Assembly: GCF_001571085.1 (NCBI RefSeq)
Contig: NZ_BCTC01000011.1
Location: 31,532 to 95,531 of the forward strand
Direction of reading: 5' to 3'
DNA from: Azohydromonas lata NBRC 102462
Lineage (GTDB): Bacteria > Pseudomonadota > Gammaproteobacteria > Burkholderiales > Burkholderiaceae_C
Length of the DNA: 64,000 nucleotides
In this document: positions 18,181-27,710 of the stretch, piece by piece
Numbering within the stretch: the stretch's first letter is position 1
Layout: every line of letters begins with the position of its first letter
Made by a program: the position numbers and the translations under genes
Notes under the pieces: model-generated
Database searches by the model: none
Told to the model about the DNA's origin: nothing
What the model saw: only the letters and a program-made list of their open reading frames with translations

Positions 18181-19968
18181 TCACTTGAGCTGGAAGCCGG
18201 CGGCAGGCGTGGCGGCGGCGGGCTCGGACGGGGCCGCCGTGCCTGGCGCTTCCTCCTCGCGGCGGCTGCCTTCCAGGCGGCCGTGCAGGTGCACGTCGGT
18301 GCGGCTGGGGGGGACGTAGCGGTCGGTGGGCAGCGCGTAGTCCGGCGGCAGCGGCTTGACCAGGCGCGGCGTGATCACGAACACCAGCTCCGACTTGTCG
18401 GTCTGGTAGTCGGTGCTGCGAAACAGCGCACCGATCACCGGCAGCTCGCCCAGCACCGGGAAGGCGCGCACGTTGGTGGTCATGTTGTTCTTGATCAGGC
18501 CGCCGATGGCGAAGCTCTGGCCGTCGGCCAACTGCACCGTCGTCTTGGCCCGGCGCGAGGTGAACGAGGGCAGCACGGCCAGGCCCGACGCGCCCGGCAC
18601 GGTCAGGCCCACGCCCTCGCGGTTGAGCTCCGAGACTTCCGAGGCCACTTCCAGGTTGATGCGCCCGCCGTCCAGCACCGTGGGCAGAAAGCCCACCGAG
18701 ACGCCGAACTCCTTTTCCTCCAGCGTCACGGTGCGGCCGCCGCTTCCGTTGTCCACGGCCACGGGAATGAAGATCTTGCCCCCGGCCAGGAAGCTGCCCT
18801 TCTGGCCGCTGATGGCCATCACCGTGGGCTCGGCCAGGATCTTGACCACGCCGTCGGTCTTCTGGGCATTGACGCTCAGGTTGGTCACGCCGCGCGCGGG
18901 CACGGTGCCGTAGGTGGTGGTGTAGACCGGGACGACCTGGCCGTTGATGGTGGTCAGCGTCTGCGTGACGTTGCCTGCGCTGCCGATGCTCGACGGGATG
19001 GAGCCGCCCACCACCGAGCCTACCGAGCTCAGCGGCGTGCCGGTGCCACCGGCACCGGCGATCTGGCCCAGCGTGGCGGCGCCCCCGCCCAGCAGGCCTG
19101 AGAGAAAGCGGATCGTGGAGCCGTCGGCGCTGGCGTAGGCGCGCGAGAAGTCGATGCCGAACTGGTCCAGTATCGACTTGGACACTTCGGCCACCTTCAC
19201 TTCCAGCATCACCTGCTGCGGCGCGCCCGTGCCCATCAGGTTGATGATGCGAGGGTTGACGCCGTAGAGGCTGGGCGGCGGCGCCGTGCCGTGGCCCGGG
19301 CCGCGCACGTAGGCGTTGGCCAGCTCGTAGATGCGCGCGGCCGCGGCGGCGGTGCTGGCGGTGCCCGAGAGCACAAGGGATTCGAAGGCCGCGGTCACGC
19401 GCACGTCCTTCTCTTCGGGCATTAGTTGAGCCAGCAACGACTGCAGTCCCGTGACATCCAGGCTCACCACCACGTCCACCGCCGTGCAGCGGCCCGACTG
19501 TTCCTGCAGCACCACGTTGGTCGAGCCCAGCGTCTTGCCCAGCAGGAACACCTCGGTGGGACCCAGCAGCAGCACGTCCACATCGGCCACGCCCGGGCGC
19601 TGGCGCTCCTGGGCTGGGGTCATGCCCGCCGCAGGCTTGGCCTCATGGCTGGTGTCGGCGGCGGTCTCGCGCGGGGCGCCGCCGCGCGAGCCTTCGGCAT
19701 TGCCCAGCAGGATGCGGCTGATGGGGCCGGCCGGGCGCAGCACGGTGGACTTGCCCACGCTGATCTGCACCGGCGGTGCGATCTCCAGCCGGCTGCAGCG
19801 CGCCGGTGCGGCCGTGCTCGCTGCCGTTGCCGCGCCGGACGCCGCGGCGGCCTGCCCTGACAGCAGCGTCAGCACCATGCCGGCCAAGGCTGCCTGGTGC
19901 AGTACGGCGTGCCGGCGGCTGCGGCAGGTGTGCGTGAGGGTACTCATGGGGGTGTACTGCGCCGTCAT
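18181..19968 (-). CDS. rcpA: Tad outer-membrane secretin RcpA/CpaC
   Basis: This protein of about 595 residues forms the outer-membrane channel for the Flp pilus. It has an N-terminal export signal, a BON/N-domain region with DVVVSLDVTGLQSLLAQLMPEE, and a C-terminal secretin domain with VKILAEPTVMAISGQ, the IGGLIKNNM block and PVLGELPVIGALFRS. The ATG at 19968 overlaps the rcpC stop by one base; a start at 19947 would give a more conventional signal peptide length and is equally possible. A Gly/Ser/Thr-rich insertion lies around residues 290-330. Confidence 0.92.
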   Translation of the reverse strand: MTAQYTPMSTLTHTCRSRRHAVLHQAALAGMVLTLLSGQAAAASGAATAASTAAPARCSRLEIAPPVQISVGKSTVLRPAGPISRILLGNAEGSRGGAPRETAADTSHEAKPAAGMTPAQERQRPGVADVDVLLLGPTEVFLLGKTLGSTNVVLQEQSGRCTAVDVVVSLDVTGLQSLLAQLMPEEKDVRVTAAFESLVLSGTASTAAAAARIYELANAYVRGPGHGTAPPPSLYGVNPRIINLMGTGAPQQVMLEVKVAEVSKSILDQFGIDFSRAYASADGSTIRFLSGLLGGGAATLGQIAGAGGTGTPLSSVGSVVGGSIPSSIGSAGNVTQTLTTINGQVVPVYTTTYGTVPARGVTNLSVNAQKTDGVVKILAEPTVMAISGQKGSFLAGGKIFIPVAVDNGSGGRTVTLEEKEFGVSVGFLPTVLDGGRINLEVASEVSELNREGVGLTVPGASGLAVLPSFTSRRAKTTVQLADGQSFAIGGLIKNNMTTNVRAFPVLGELPVIGALFRSTDYQTDKSELVFVITPRLVKPLPPDYALPTDRYVPPSRTDVHLHGRLEGSRREEEAPGTAAPSEPAAATPAAGFQLK

Positions 19969-20828
19969 CAAAAGCATTCGCGGGTCTTGGTGACGCCCCG
20001 GATCACGTCCACGCAGTCCTGCTTGGGAGCGGGCGTGGGCTGCGCGGCGGGGGCTGCCGCCATGCGCCGCACCGGCGCCGCAGCGGCAATGGGCGCTGCC
20101 GTGGACACGGGCTGCACCTGCACGCCCAGCAAGCTGCCCTTGGTGGCGCCGGCGGTGCTGCTGGGTTGCGGATCGACTTGGTTGCGCAACACCAGCGACA
20201 GGGTGCCGACGCTGCGGGCCAGGTCCAGCGCCTCGGCCTGCGCGGGCGAGAGCTCCAGCGTCACGGCGTTGACGACCTTGGGCTTGGTTTCGTCACGGTT
20301 GGCTTCCTGGGCCACGGCCAGCACCAGGATGCGCTCCAGCACGATCTTGCTGATGGAGCGGTCCTGGTCGTCCTCGTGCCGCGCGCCCGGGCTGCGGGTG
20401 TTGACCATGATGTCCACGTAAGTGCCCGGCAGCGCGAAGCCGGCCACGCCGATGACGTCGTTGACGCGCACGGTCATGGCGCGCTTGCCTTCGCCCACCA
20501 CGGCGGAGAGACCGCCCTTGGTGCCGACGGGCGCCAGCCGGGCTTCAAGAACGGGCTCGCCGTGCGCCAGGGCCGTGCGGGTCACGCGGCCTTCCAAGGC
20601 CTTGACGTCCGTGAACGCCCCCGGGGGCACGCTGGTGCGGGGCCAGTCCACCAGTTCCACGGCCTCGGCCGAAAGCTTGGCGCCGGTGTCCATGTCGGCA
20701 CGGACCACGGCGATGCGATGGCTGACCGCGGCCCGTCCGTTCATCCACCGCGCCGCGACCAGTACCGAGGCCAGGCCGACCAGCAGCGCCAGCAAGAGCA
20801 CGAGAATTCCGCGGGTGCGCTTGGTCAT
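19968..20828 (-). CDS. rcpC: Tad pilus assembly protein RcpC/CpaB
   Basis: This 286-residue periplasmic protein is anchored by an N-terminal helix (LVLLLALLVGLASVLVAA). A SAF-type domain follows at about 40-110 (LSAEAVELVDWPRTSVPPGAF), then the RcpC core with GFALPGTYVDIMVN. The C-terminal 60 residues are Ala/Pro-rich with a Cys near the end. CpaB/RcpC proteins cooperate with the secretin. It sits between tadV and rcpA as expected. Confidence 0.93.
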   Translation of the reverse strand: MTKRTRGILVLLLALLVGLASVLVAARWMNGRAAVSHRIAVVRADMDTGAKLSAEAVELVDWPRTSVPPGAFTDVKALEGRVTRTALAHGEPVLEARLAPVGTKGGLSAVVGEGKRAMTVRVNDVIGVAGFALPGTYVDIMVNTRSPGARHEDDQDRSISKIVLERILVLAVAQEANRDETKPKVVNAVTLELSPAQAEALDLARSVGTLSLVLRNQVDPQPSSTAGATKGSLLGVQVQPVSTAAPIAAAAPVRRMAAAPAAQPTPAPKQDCVDVIRGVTKTRECF

Positions 20829-20850
20829 GGTGAAAAACTCCTGGCCTGGT

Positions 20851-21402
20851 TCAGGCTGACAGCAGCAGGCGGGCCATCTCTACGCCGCTGCCCGCGGCGA
20901 TGGCCAAGCCGTAGGGCAGCCGGCCGGTAGCGGCCGTGCCCTGCGGCGTTGCGCCGCTTGCACAACGCAAGGACGCGAGAGTGAAAAGGGTGCGTAGGTT
21001 GCGGCCCACCGTGCGCAGCGAACCGGTGGCCAGCATCACGCCCAGCGACAGCAGCGCGCCGGCAAGCACCGTCCACAAAGCAACTTGCAGCACGGCCGTG
21101 GCGCCCAGCCACACGCCCACCATGGCCAGCAGCTTGACGTCGCCGGCGCCGAGCATGCGCAGGGCGTAGAAAGGCAGGAACAACGCCAGGCCGGCCACGC
21201 CGCCCAGCAGCGCCGCCGCCACACCCTGGCTGCCATCCTGCAGCAGCCCCTGGCCTGCGGCAGCAAAGGCCTGGAACGCCAGGCCCAGCGCCATGCCGTA
21301 CAGCACCAGCGCATTGGGAATGCGGCGCTGGTGCAGGTCGCAAGCCACTGCCGCCAGCAGCAGTGCGGCGAGAAAGGACAGCGACAGCAGTTGCAGGCTC
21401 AT
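20851..21402 (-). CDS. tadV: Prepilin peptidase TadV (CpaA)
   Basis: This 183-residue A24-family aspartic peptidase cleaves and matures Flp pilin and TadE-type pseudopilins. The two catalytic Asp residues are visible as Asp22 in ACDLHQRRIPN and Asp88 in the GAGDVKLLAM motif. The protein is short and hydrophobic with about five or six membrane segments, the usual form in Tad loci. The ATG at 21402 starts the first membrane helix; upstream in-frame codons have no recognisable content. Confidence 0.93.
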   Translation of the reverse strand: MSLQLLSLSFLAALLLAAVACDLHQRRIPNALVLYGMALGLAFQAFAAAGQGLLQDGSQGVAAALLGGVAGLALFLPFYALRMLGAGDVKLLAMVGVWLGATAVLQVALWTVLAGALLSLGVMLATGSLRTVGRNLRTLFTLASLRCASGATPQGTAATGRLPYGLAIAAGSGVEMARLLLSA

Positions 21403-21503
21403 GGTGCGGGTCCGTGGACGTGGCGTTGTGCGGCAGGGAGCAGCGGCCAAGCGTGAGGCCTCAAGGTTCCAAGCGGATCATGGACACATGGTTGCGGCAT
21501 CAA

Positions 21504-21534
21504 GCATGCCGGCAGGCAGAGTCCGCCGGCATGC
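21504..21534 (-). promoter_or_regulatory. Stem-loop between flp and tadV
   Basis: A perfect 10-bp inverted repeat (GCATGCCGGC, 21504-21513, with GCCGGCATGC, 21525-21534) and an 11-nt loop lie 44 bp after the flp stop. There is no T-run. Its place between the major pilin and the machinery genes fits a partial terminator or 3'-stabiliser that keeps flp mRNA in excess. Confidence 0.6.
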
Positions 21535-21577
21535 GAGCTTCATGCGCCCTGGCGGCGTGGCCGTCGCCTGTCTCTGC

Positions 21578-21757
21578 TTAAAAGAGGGTGCTCACGGTTT
21601 CGGCCAGCGCTTCGATGCCGCCGTTGATATTGCCGCCCAAAGTCTTGAGGCCAGCGGCCACCACCACACCGACCAGCGCCAGCACGAGGCCGTATTCGAC
21701 GGTGGAGATGCCGTCTTCGTCACGAACGAAACGCTTGATGGAGTTGATGAAGTTCAT
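21578..21757 (-). CDS. flp: Flp family type IVb pilin
   Basis: This 59-residue prepilin reads from ATG 21757 to TAA at 21578. The leader MNFINSIKRFVRDEDG is followed by ISTVEYGLVLALVGVVVAA, giving the Flp signature: processing after Gly16, Glu at +5 and the adjacent Tyr, then one hydrophobic helix. A GAGGAAAG Shine-Dalgarno lies just upstream. Its size is typical of Flp pilins (50-80 residues). It is the first gene of the tad operon and its product is the pilus subunit. Confidence 0.95.
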   Translation of the reverse strand: MNFINSIKRFVRDEDGISTVEYGLVLALVGVVVAAGLKTLGGNINGGIEALAETVSTLF

Positions 21758-22214
21758 GGTCTTTCCTCTCTGGTGAACAAGACAGATGCCGTTGCCGGCG
21801 CGGGTCAGGCCTGTCTTTGTGGGTCCACGGCGCTTTGTGAAGTGCCGGGATGACGGGCCTCATGGACAACGCCCCGGCCGTTGAGCACCCCATGGCAGCG
21901 GGGAGCTTTGCGGTGTGTGTGTTGCGTTGCCATGGGTATCAATGTAGGCAGCCACCCCAGGGGGCGCCATCGGACCCTTGAACTAGTCGCAGTGGGTGTC
22001 CTATCCCTAGGCGGCCGGTACAAAACAGCCCCCCGCAGCTCAGGGGACGCTCAAGGCCTGTGCCGTCTTGACGCGCAGTGAGCGTGGACTTTTGGCTGTT
22101 GGCGAGCTGGGCGAGCCGCCAAGGCCGCGTGGGCCGGCGAGGCTGGGGAAGACGTGGAGCGAGGGCGTGGCCTGGGCGCGTGGGACGGCCGGCCAGGGCG
22201 CCGGTGCGGGGCGC
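21758..22214. other. Promoter-bearing region upstream of flp
   Basis: No gene is seen in these 457 bases. The interval must hold the promoter of the leftward tad operon and the 3' end of the receiver gene. An AT-richer patch around 21920-22010 contains ACTAGT (21983-21988) and CCCTAGG (22005-22011); no consensus sigma-70 or sigma-54 promoter could be fixed. Confidence 0.45.
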
Positions 22215-22640
22215 TCAGCCCCTACGGGCGAGGCTGACAAGTTGCTCAAGCAACTCTGTGGCGGGCGCAGTCTTGAGCATGAAGCCGTGGGCACCCAGGC
22301 GGCGCGCACGCTGCGCCACCTGCTCGTCGGCCATGGAGGTGAGGACGAGCACGCGGCAGCAGGGCGCGATGCCTTGCAGCAGCGGGATGAGCGCCAGGCC
22401 GTCCTCGTGGCCCAGGTTCACGTCCAGCAGCACCACGTCGGGCTGCAACTGGCGGGCCAGGGCCAGCGCCTGCTCGCCGTTGGCCGCGGAGCCGACGCTG
22501 CGCAGCCGTGGCCGCTCGGCGTCTATGAGCAGCGTCAGCCCCAGGCGCAGCCCGGGTTGGTCGTCCACCACCAGCACCGATACGAAGCGTGCCGGCACGG
22601 ATTTGCTGGCATTTGCGGGGGCGGATGCAATGGTTTCCAT
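22215..22640 (-). CDS. Receiver-only response regulator
   Basis: This 141-residue protein consists of a single receiver domain: acidic pair in VLVVDDQPG, phosphoacceptor Asp73 in LLDVNLGHEDG, Thr in VLTSM and Lys in FMLKTAP. No DNA-binding domain follows, and it ends 14 codons after the last helix, so it probably works as a phosphate relay or by protein contact. It lies between the NarL-type regulator and the tad operon on the same strand, suggesting a role in pilus control (inference). Confidence 0.85.
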   Translation of the reverse strand: METIASAPANASKSVPARFVSVLVVDDQPGLRLGLTLLIDAERPRLRSVGSAANGEQALALARQLQPDVVLLDVNLGHEDGLALIPLLQGIAPCCRVLVLTSMADEQVAQRARRLGAHGFMLKTAPATELLEQLVSLARRG

Positions 22641-22733
22641 GCGTTGCAGGCTAGGCCGCGCCCGCGGGCTTGCACAGAGCGGAAGTGCCCGTAATGGCGT
22701 GGGATGTTTGTCCTTGAGCCGCCGCAAGCAGGC

Positions 22734-23483
22734 TCAGGCCGGGTCGAAATCCTTGAGCGACTGCCGCGAGGTGCTGGTGCTCAGCGTGGCCAGTCCGTGC
22801 TCCAGCGCGAAGGCATAGAGGTCCAGCCGCCCGTGCAGGTTGAGCTTGCTGTAGATGACCGTGAGGTGGTTGCGCAGCGTGTGCTCGCTCATTCCCAGCG
22901 TCTCGGCCACCACCAGCCCCTTGGCGCCGCGGTGCTGCACCACGGCCTGCACCACCTGGCGCTCCTTGGGCGTGAGCGAGGCAATGCGCTGCGCGTGTTC
23001 GCTGGGCACGGCCGGGGCGTGCGCGGCCGTACCGTTGGCGGCCAGGCCGGAGACGTTGCCCAGCACCTGCGCCATCAGCGCGCGCTCCACCCACACCTCG
23101 CCGGCGTGCACGCGCTCTATGGCGCGCAGCAGCATGTCGGTGGGATGGGACTTGAGCACCACCCCGCGCGCGCCCTGCATCACCGCCTGCAGGTGCTGCG
23201 CGGCGTTGAGGTTGCCGGTGAGCACGATCACCTTGACCCCCGCGGCGCTGACCTGGCGTATGCAGTCCAGCGCGTCGCCGTCAGCCAGGCCCAGGTCCAG
23301 CAGCAGCACGTCGGTCTCGGCCAATGCCGGGTGCGCCAGCAGCTCGCGCCGGTTGGAGGCGGTGCCGCACACGCGCATGAGCGGCTGGTTGCTGTCTATG
23401 AGTTGGCGCAGCCCCCACAGGACGACGGTGTGGTCATCGGCCAATAGCACGCGAATGGGCCCGGTGTTGTTGTTGGCGTTCAT
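22734..23483 (-). CDS. NarL/FixJ-family response regulator (Tad-linked)
   Basis: This 249-residue protein has an N-terminal receiver domain (ADDHTVVLWG, phosphoacceptor Asp63 in LLLDLGLADG, Lys in VVLKSHP) and a C-terminal LuxR-type helix-turn-helix (LTPKERQVVQAVVQHRG, then LGMSEHTLRNHLTVIYSKLN). The ATG overlaps the stop of the upstream kinase gene (ATGA), so the pair is a two-component system. Location immediately before the tad operon makes that operon its likely target. Confidence 0.9.
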   Translation of the reverse strand: MNANNNTGPIRVLLADDHTVVLWGLRQLIDSNQPLMRVCGTASNRRELLAHPALAETDVLLLDLGLADGDALDCIRQVSAAGVKVIVLTGNLNAAQHLQAVMQGARGVVLKSHPTDMLLRAIERVHAGEVWVERALMAQVLGNVSGLAANGTAAHAPAVPSEHAQRIASLTPKERQVVQAVVQHRGAKGLVVAETLGMSEHTLRNHLTVIYSKLNLHGRLDLYAFALEHGLATLSTSTSRQSLKDFDPA

Positions 23484-25159
23484 GGGGTGTTTCCTGTCAG
23501 TGGGAGCGTGATGGCCACCTCGGTGCAGCCCGGCGGGTGGGTCACGGTGACCTGGCCGCCGAACTCGCGCGCGCGCTCGCTGAGCGAGCGCGGCGTGAAG
23601 GGCGCGGGCAGGGCGGTTGCGGGGCGGTCGTTGCGCAGCCGCATGCACAGCTCGTCGGCTTGCACGTCGAACCGCACGGCGACCGTGGTGGCGCGGGTGT
23701 GGCGCCGCACGTTGGTCAGCGCCTCGTTGAACAGGTGCAGCAGCGCCTTGGCCAGGCTGCCGTGCAGCGGCGGCGCATGCTCAGGCAGCGTCACCTCGAC
23801 CTTGAGCCCGTACAGCGCCTCGAAGCGCTGCGCCTGGCGCTGCAGCGCCGCCAGCGTGCCGTTGGGTGCGTAGGGGTCGTGGCCGCGGCGCAGGCCGCGC
23901 ACGGTGTCGCGCAGCGTCTGCAGCTCCTCGTTGGTCATCTGCACGAGTTGCGCGATCTGCGGGCTGATGGGGTTGTCGGCGCCGGCCACGCGTGCCAGGG
24001 CCTCCAGCCCGTACTTCAGGCCCAGGTAGGGCTGCACGGCGCTGTCGTGCAGGTCGCGGCCTATGCGCTCGCGCTCGCGCGCCGCGGTTTCGTGCTGCAG
24101 TTGCTCCAGCAGGTCGGTGCGCTCCAGCAGCGGCAGCAGCTCGCGCATGAGGGCGTGCAGCCCGCGCAGGTCGGACGCGGTGAAGGGCGGCTCGTGGCGC
24201 ACCAGGCAGAGCTGGCCCTGGGTGCGGCCGTAACTGCGCAGCGGCAACCACAGGGCTTGGGCGCCGGCACCCAACAGCACGCGGCTGGCCTCGCCCTGCG
24301 GGGCCGGCGCCGGCACGCCGCTGGCCGGGTGCAGCGCGCGCGTCCACACCGCGGGCTCGGTGCCGCTGATGAAGCCCAGGTCGGCCGGCAAGGACTCGCG
24401 CTGCGCACGCCAGCGCTGCAGCGCTGCGCCTTCAAGCACCGTCAGCCGCGCCGGCGGTTCCCAGCAGAACACGCGCGGCTCGGGGCCGGGCATGTCCAGC
24501 ATCGCGCGCGCGAGCGTGAAGTGCTCGCCCAACAGGCCCAGCAGCACGCGCATCTGCTGCTCCAGGCCGTGGCGCGGATCGGCCTGCTGCGAGAACGCCT
24601 CCAGCAGCCGCTGGCGCTGGCGCAGCGCCCCGCCGGGGCGGTCCAGCAGTGCCACGGCCGGCGCCAGTGCCAGCAGCACGCAGGGCACGGCCAGGGTGAG
24701 CGGCTCGCCGTGGCCGGCGCCGGTGAACAGCCACAGCCCCGCGGCGCAGGACAGCGCCATGAGCACCGCCGACTCCAGCCCCCACAGCAGCGCCATGGCC
24801 ACCACCGGCAGCACGGTCAGCGCCGTCAGCGCCATGAGCTGCTGCGTGAGCACCAGGCTGGCCAGCAGCAGCACCATCGCATCCAGCCACAGCCACACGC
24901 GCCAGCCCGCCAGTGGCAAGCCCCGCAGCGACAGCGCCAGCAGCAGCGCCGCGCCGACCGAATAGCCCAGCAGCAACAGCGCCGAAAGCCGGTTGGGCGC
25001 CGCGGGCAGCAGCGTCAGGCCCGCGCTCAGGGCCAGTAGCGCGCGCGTGCCTGCCACATAGCGCAGCAGCGCCTGCCGCGGATGCTGCAGGCGCTGCATG
25101 CGGTACGGCGGCGGCTCTACAGCCGTGGACGGGGCCAGTTGCCCCTGCGCGCTGGACAT
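23480..25159 (-). CDS. Membrane sensor histidine kinase (HisKA_3 family)
   Basis: This 559-residue kinase has about five or six hydrophobic segments between residues 35 and 175 with almost no periplasmic loop, a weakly conserved GAF-like region at about 190-345, and a NarX-type HisKA_3 dimerisation box (RERERIGRDLHDSAVQPYLG) with phosphoacceptor His371, then an HATPase_c domain (LFNEALTNVRRHT). The lack of a large periplasmic domain points to a membrane or intracellular signal. GAGGAG lies before ATG 25159. It is the first gene of a three-gene regulatory set upstream of tad. Confidence 0.88.
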   Translation of the reverse strand: MSSAQGQLAPSTAVEPPPYRMQRLQHPRQALLRYVAGTRALLALSAGLTLLPAAPNRLSALLLLGYSVGAALLLALSLRGLPLAGWRVWLWLDAMVLLLASLVLTQQLMALTALTVLPVVAMALLWGLESAVLMALSCAAGLWLFTGAGHGEPLTLAVPCVLLALAPAVALLDRPGGALRQRQRLLEAFSQQADPRHGLEQQMRVLLGLLGEHFTLARAMLDMPGPEPRVFCWEPPARLTVLEGAALQRWRAQRESLPADLGFISGTEPAVWTRALHPASGVPAPAPQGEASRVLLGAGAQALWLPLRSYGRTQGQLCLVRHEPPFTASDLRGLHALMRELLPLLERTDLLEQLQHETAARERERIGRDLHDSAVQPYLGLKYGLEALARVAGADNPISPQIAQLVQMTNEELQTLRDTVRGLRRGHDPYAPNGTLAALQRQAQRFEALYGLKVEVTLPEHAPPLHGSLAKALLHLFNEALTNVRRHTRATTVAVRFDVQADELCMRLRNDRPATALPAPFTPRSLSERAREFGGQVTVTHPPGCTEVAITLPLTGNTP

Positions 25160-25401
25160 GGAACTCCTCACTCCTGTCGGCCTTCGGCGGCGTTCCTATT
25201 AACCACGGACGCTCACCTTTTCAACAGGCCACGGGACACTCCCTAGGATTCATATTGAGACATAGGTCACGTTTGATTGTCTATTGCAACGCAGCAAAAC
25301 CTCACGTAGCCGTTTGGCACTTGTTGTTTTGCCGCCTGTGTCTTGATTTCGGCAGCGATTCGTGGCCCTTGATGAGCGTTACTCCCATGGCCGCACAGGC
25401 G
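25160..25401. other. Upstream region of the Tad-linked kinase gene
   Basis: No gene is seen here. The DNA from 25200 to 25370 is AT-richer than its surroundings and probably holds the kinase promoter on the minus strand; a weak TTGCAA (25284-25289) is the best -35 candidate. CCCTAGG occurs at 25241-25247. The actP terminator lies immediately to the right. Confidence 0.4.
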
Positions 25402-25431
25402 AAAAAAAGGCCGGGGTGAACCCGGCCTTTT
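25402..25431 (-). terminator. Terminator of the actP operon
   Basis: On the minus strand a 10-bp stem (AAAGGCCGGG/CCCGGCCTTT, arms 25406-25415 and 25421-25430) is followed by a run of seven T, 60 bp beyond the actP stop codon. This is a classic intrinsic terminator. Confidence 0.9.
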
Positions 25432-25491
25432 GGCTGCGGGCGGGGGCTGGGCCCCGCCCTTGGCGTGTGTGTAGGCGTGTCTGCCGGCCGA

Positions 25492-27222
25492 TCAGTGGCC
25501 GGAGGCACCGGCGGCGCCCAGGCCCGTTTCCGAGCGGACTTGCTGCACGGCGAAGGCGGCGCGCTCCTTGGTGGCCTGCGCGCTGCGGTCCAGGATGGAG
25601 AACAGCCAGATGCCCACGAAGCCGATGGTCATGGAGAACAGCGCCGGCGACGTGTAGGGGAACCAGGCCGAGCCCTTGGGGTTGCCCAGCGTGGCTTCCC
25701 ACACCGAGGGCGACACCACGGTCAGCCCCACCGAGCTGATCAGGCCCAGGAAGCCGCCGATCACGGCGCCCTTGGTGGTGCAGTCCTTCCACAGCACGCT
25801 CATGAAGAGCACGGGGAAGTTGGCGGACGCCGCGATGGCGAAGGCCAGGCTCACCATGAAGGCGATGTTCTGCTTCTCGAAGACGATGCCCAGCACCACG
25901 GCCAGCACGCCCAGCGTCAGCGTCGTGATGCGCGAGACGCGCAGTTCGGAGGCGCTGTCGGCCTTGCCCTTCTTGAACACCGTGGCGTAGAGGTCGTGCG
26001 AGACGGCCGAGGCGCCGGAGAGCGTCAGGCCCGCGACCACGGCCAGGATGGTGGCGAAGGCCACGGCCGAGATGAAGCCGAAGAACACGTCGCCGCCCAC
26101 CGACTTGGCCACCAGCACCGCAGCCATGTTGGCCGTGCCGGCGCCGCCCTTGATCACGCCCTTGGCCGTGTCGGCGAACTCGGGGTTGGTCAGCACCAGG
26201 GTGATGGCGCCGAAGCCGATGATGAAGATCAGGATGTAGAAGTAGCCGATCCAGGTCGTGGCCCAGAACACGCTCTTGCGGGCTTCTTTCGCGTCAGGCA
26301 CGGTGAAGAAGCGCATGAGGATGTGGGGCAGGCCGGCGGTGCCGAACATCAGCGCCATGCCGAAGCTGATGGCGGAGATGGGGTCCTTGATGAAGCCGCC
26401 CGGGCCCATGAGGGACAGGCCCGTCTTGGCCGCTTCTTCAGGCGTCTTGCCCGCGGCGATGGCGATGGCCGTCTTCACGCTCACGCCCTTGGCGAACAGC
26501 GCCTCGGGGCTGAAGTTGAACTGCGCCAGCACCATGAAGGCCATGAAGCTCACGCCGCACAGCAGCAGCACGGCCTTGATGATCTGCACCCAGGTCGTGG
26601 CCGTCATGCCGCCGAAGAGCACGTAGACCATCATGAGCGCGCCCACGATGACCACGGCCATCCAGTACTCCAGGCCGAACAGCAGCTTGATGAGCTGGCC
26701 CGCGCCGACCATTTGGGCGATCAGGTAGAAAGCCACCACCACCAGCGTGCCGGAAGCGGCGAAGGCGCGGATGGGGGTCTGCTTGAAGCGGTAGCCGGCC
26801 ACGTCGGCGAAGGTGAACTTGCCCAGGTTGCGCAGCCGCTCGGCCATCAAGAAGGTGATGATGGGCCAGCCCACCAGGAAGCCGATGGAGTAGATCAGGC
26901 CGTCGTAGCCCGACGCCATGACGGCGGCGGAAATGCCCAGGAAGGAGGCGGCCGACATGTAGTCGCCCGCAATCGCCAGGCCGTTCTGGAAGCCGGTGAT
27001 GCCGCCGCCGGCGGTGTAGAAGTCGGCGGCCGAGCGCGTCTTGGCCGCGGCCCACTTCGTGATCCACAGCGTGCCGGCCACGAAGATGGCGAACATGGCG
27101 ATGGCGGTCCAGTTGGTCGCCTGCTTGGCGGCCTGGCCCACGTCAGCACCCGCGGCCAGCGCGGAGCCCGCGCCGGCCAGGGCCGCCAGCGCGGCCAGGG
27201 TCTTCAACTGCTTGCTGCTCAT
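25492..27222 (-). CDS. actP: Cation/acetate symporter ActP
   Basis: This 576-residue sodium:solute symporter (SSS family) has about 13 membrane segments. An N-terminal cleavable-looking signal segment ([17 protein letters not shown]) precedes the first helix, as in E. coli ActP. Characteristic stretches are [31 protein letters not shown] and [16 protein letters not shown]. It takes up acetate and other short carboxylates with a cation. The ATG overlaps the stop of the DUF485 gene by four bases, the standard yjcH-actP arrangement. Confidence 0.95.
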   Translation of the reverse strand: MSSKQLKTLAALAALAGAGSALAAGADVGQAAKQATNWTAIAMFAIFVAGTLWITKWAAAKTRSAADFYTAGGGITGFQNGLAIAGDYMSAASFLGISAAVMASGYDGLIYSIGFLVGWPIITFLMAERLRNLGKFTFADVAGYRFKQTPIRAFAASGTLVVVAFYLIAQMVGAGQLIKLLFGLEYWMAVVIVGALMMVYVLFGGMTATTWVQIIKAVLLLCGVSFMAFMVLAQFNFSPEALFAKGVSVKTAIAIAAGKTPEEAAKTGLSLMGPGGFIKDPISAISFGMALMFGTAGLPHILMRFFTVPDAKEARKSVFWATTWIGYFYILIFIIGFGAITLVLTNPEFADTAKGVIKGGAGTANMAAVLVAKSVGGDVFFGFISAVAFATILAVVAGLTLSGASAVSHDLYATVFKKGKADSASELRVSRITTLTLGVLAVVLGIVFEKQNIAFMVSLAFAIAASANFPVLFMSVLWKDCTTKGAVIGGFLGLISSVGLTVVSPSVWEATLGNPKGSAWFPYTSPALFSMTIGFVGIWLFSILDRSAQATKERAAFAVQQVRSETGLGAAGASGH

Positions 27223-27581
27223 TTGGCGGCGTCCTTCAGGATTTCGGCCGTCAGCGCGTCAAACTCGCTGTTGGCGCGGCGCACGTAGATGCCGGTGATG
27301 ACGATGGTGAAAAGGATCACCCCCATGCCCAGCGGAATGCCCAGCGTCGTGACGCCCTGGCCCAGCGGCGTGGCCAGGAAGGGCTTGTTGAACGCGATCA
27401 GCGAGATGTAGCCGTAGTACACGACCAGCATCAGCGCCGTGAGCATCCAGCCGAAGCCGCTGCGCTTGCGGCGCAGCTCCTGGTACTTCGGGTTGGCCTG
27501 GATCCGGGCCACCACGGGATCAACCTTGCTTGTCTCCTCGGCCCTGGATCGGGTCGGTGCACTTCCTACGGCAGTCGCCAT
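27219..27581 (-). CDS. DUF485 membrane protein (YjcH type)
   Basis: This 120-residue protein has two membrane segments ([20 protein letters not shown] and [16 protein letters not shown]). The block [16 protein letters not shown] and the C-terminal [10 protein letters not shown] are the DUF485 signature. These proteins are nearly always encoded immediately before actP, as here with a four-base overlap, and are thought to assist the symporter. It starts at ATG 27581, 250 bp from the divergent MFS gene. Confidence 0.93.
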   Translation of the reverse strand: MATAVGSAPTRSRAEETSKVDPVVARIQANPKYQELRRKRSGFGWMLTALMLVVYYGYISLIAFNKPFLATPLGQGVTTLGIPLGMGVILFTIVITGIYVRRANSEFDALTAEILKDAAK

Positions 27582-27710
27582 TTTTCTATCTCCGGTGCAG
27601 GGGTGTCAGGAATGCCGCCCACGTGGGCACGGCACCTCGTGCTTAGGCAGTTTCAGCAGAGCGTCTGACCAAGTTCTTACAAAAACGGGGTCCTGCGGGT
27701 TCATCCTGAC

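Noticed and set aside
25465..27288. A 607-codon plus-strand frame opposite actP
   Set aside because: Low-complexity Gly/His-rich translation with no family resemblance; actP on the other strand is certain.
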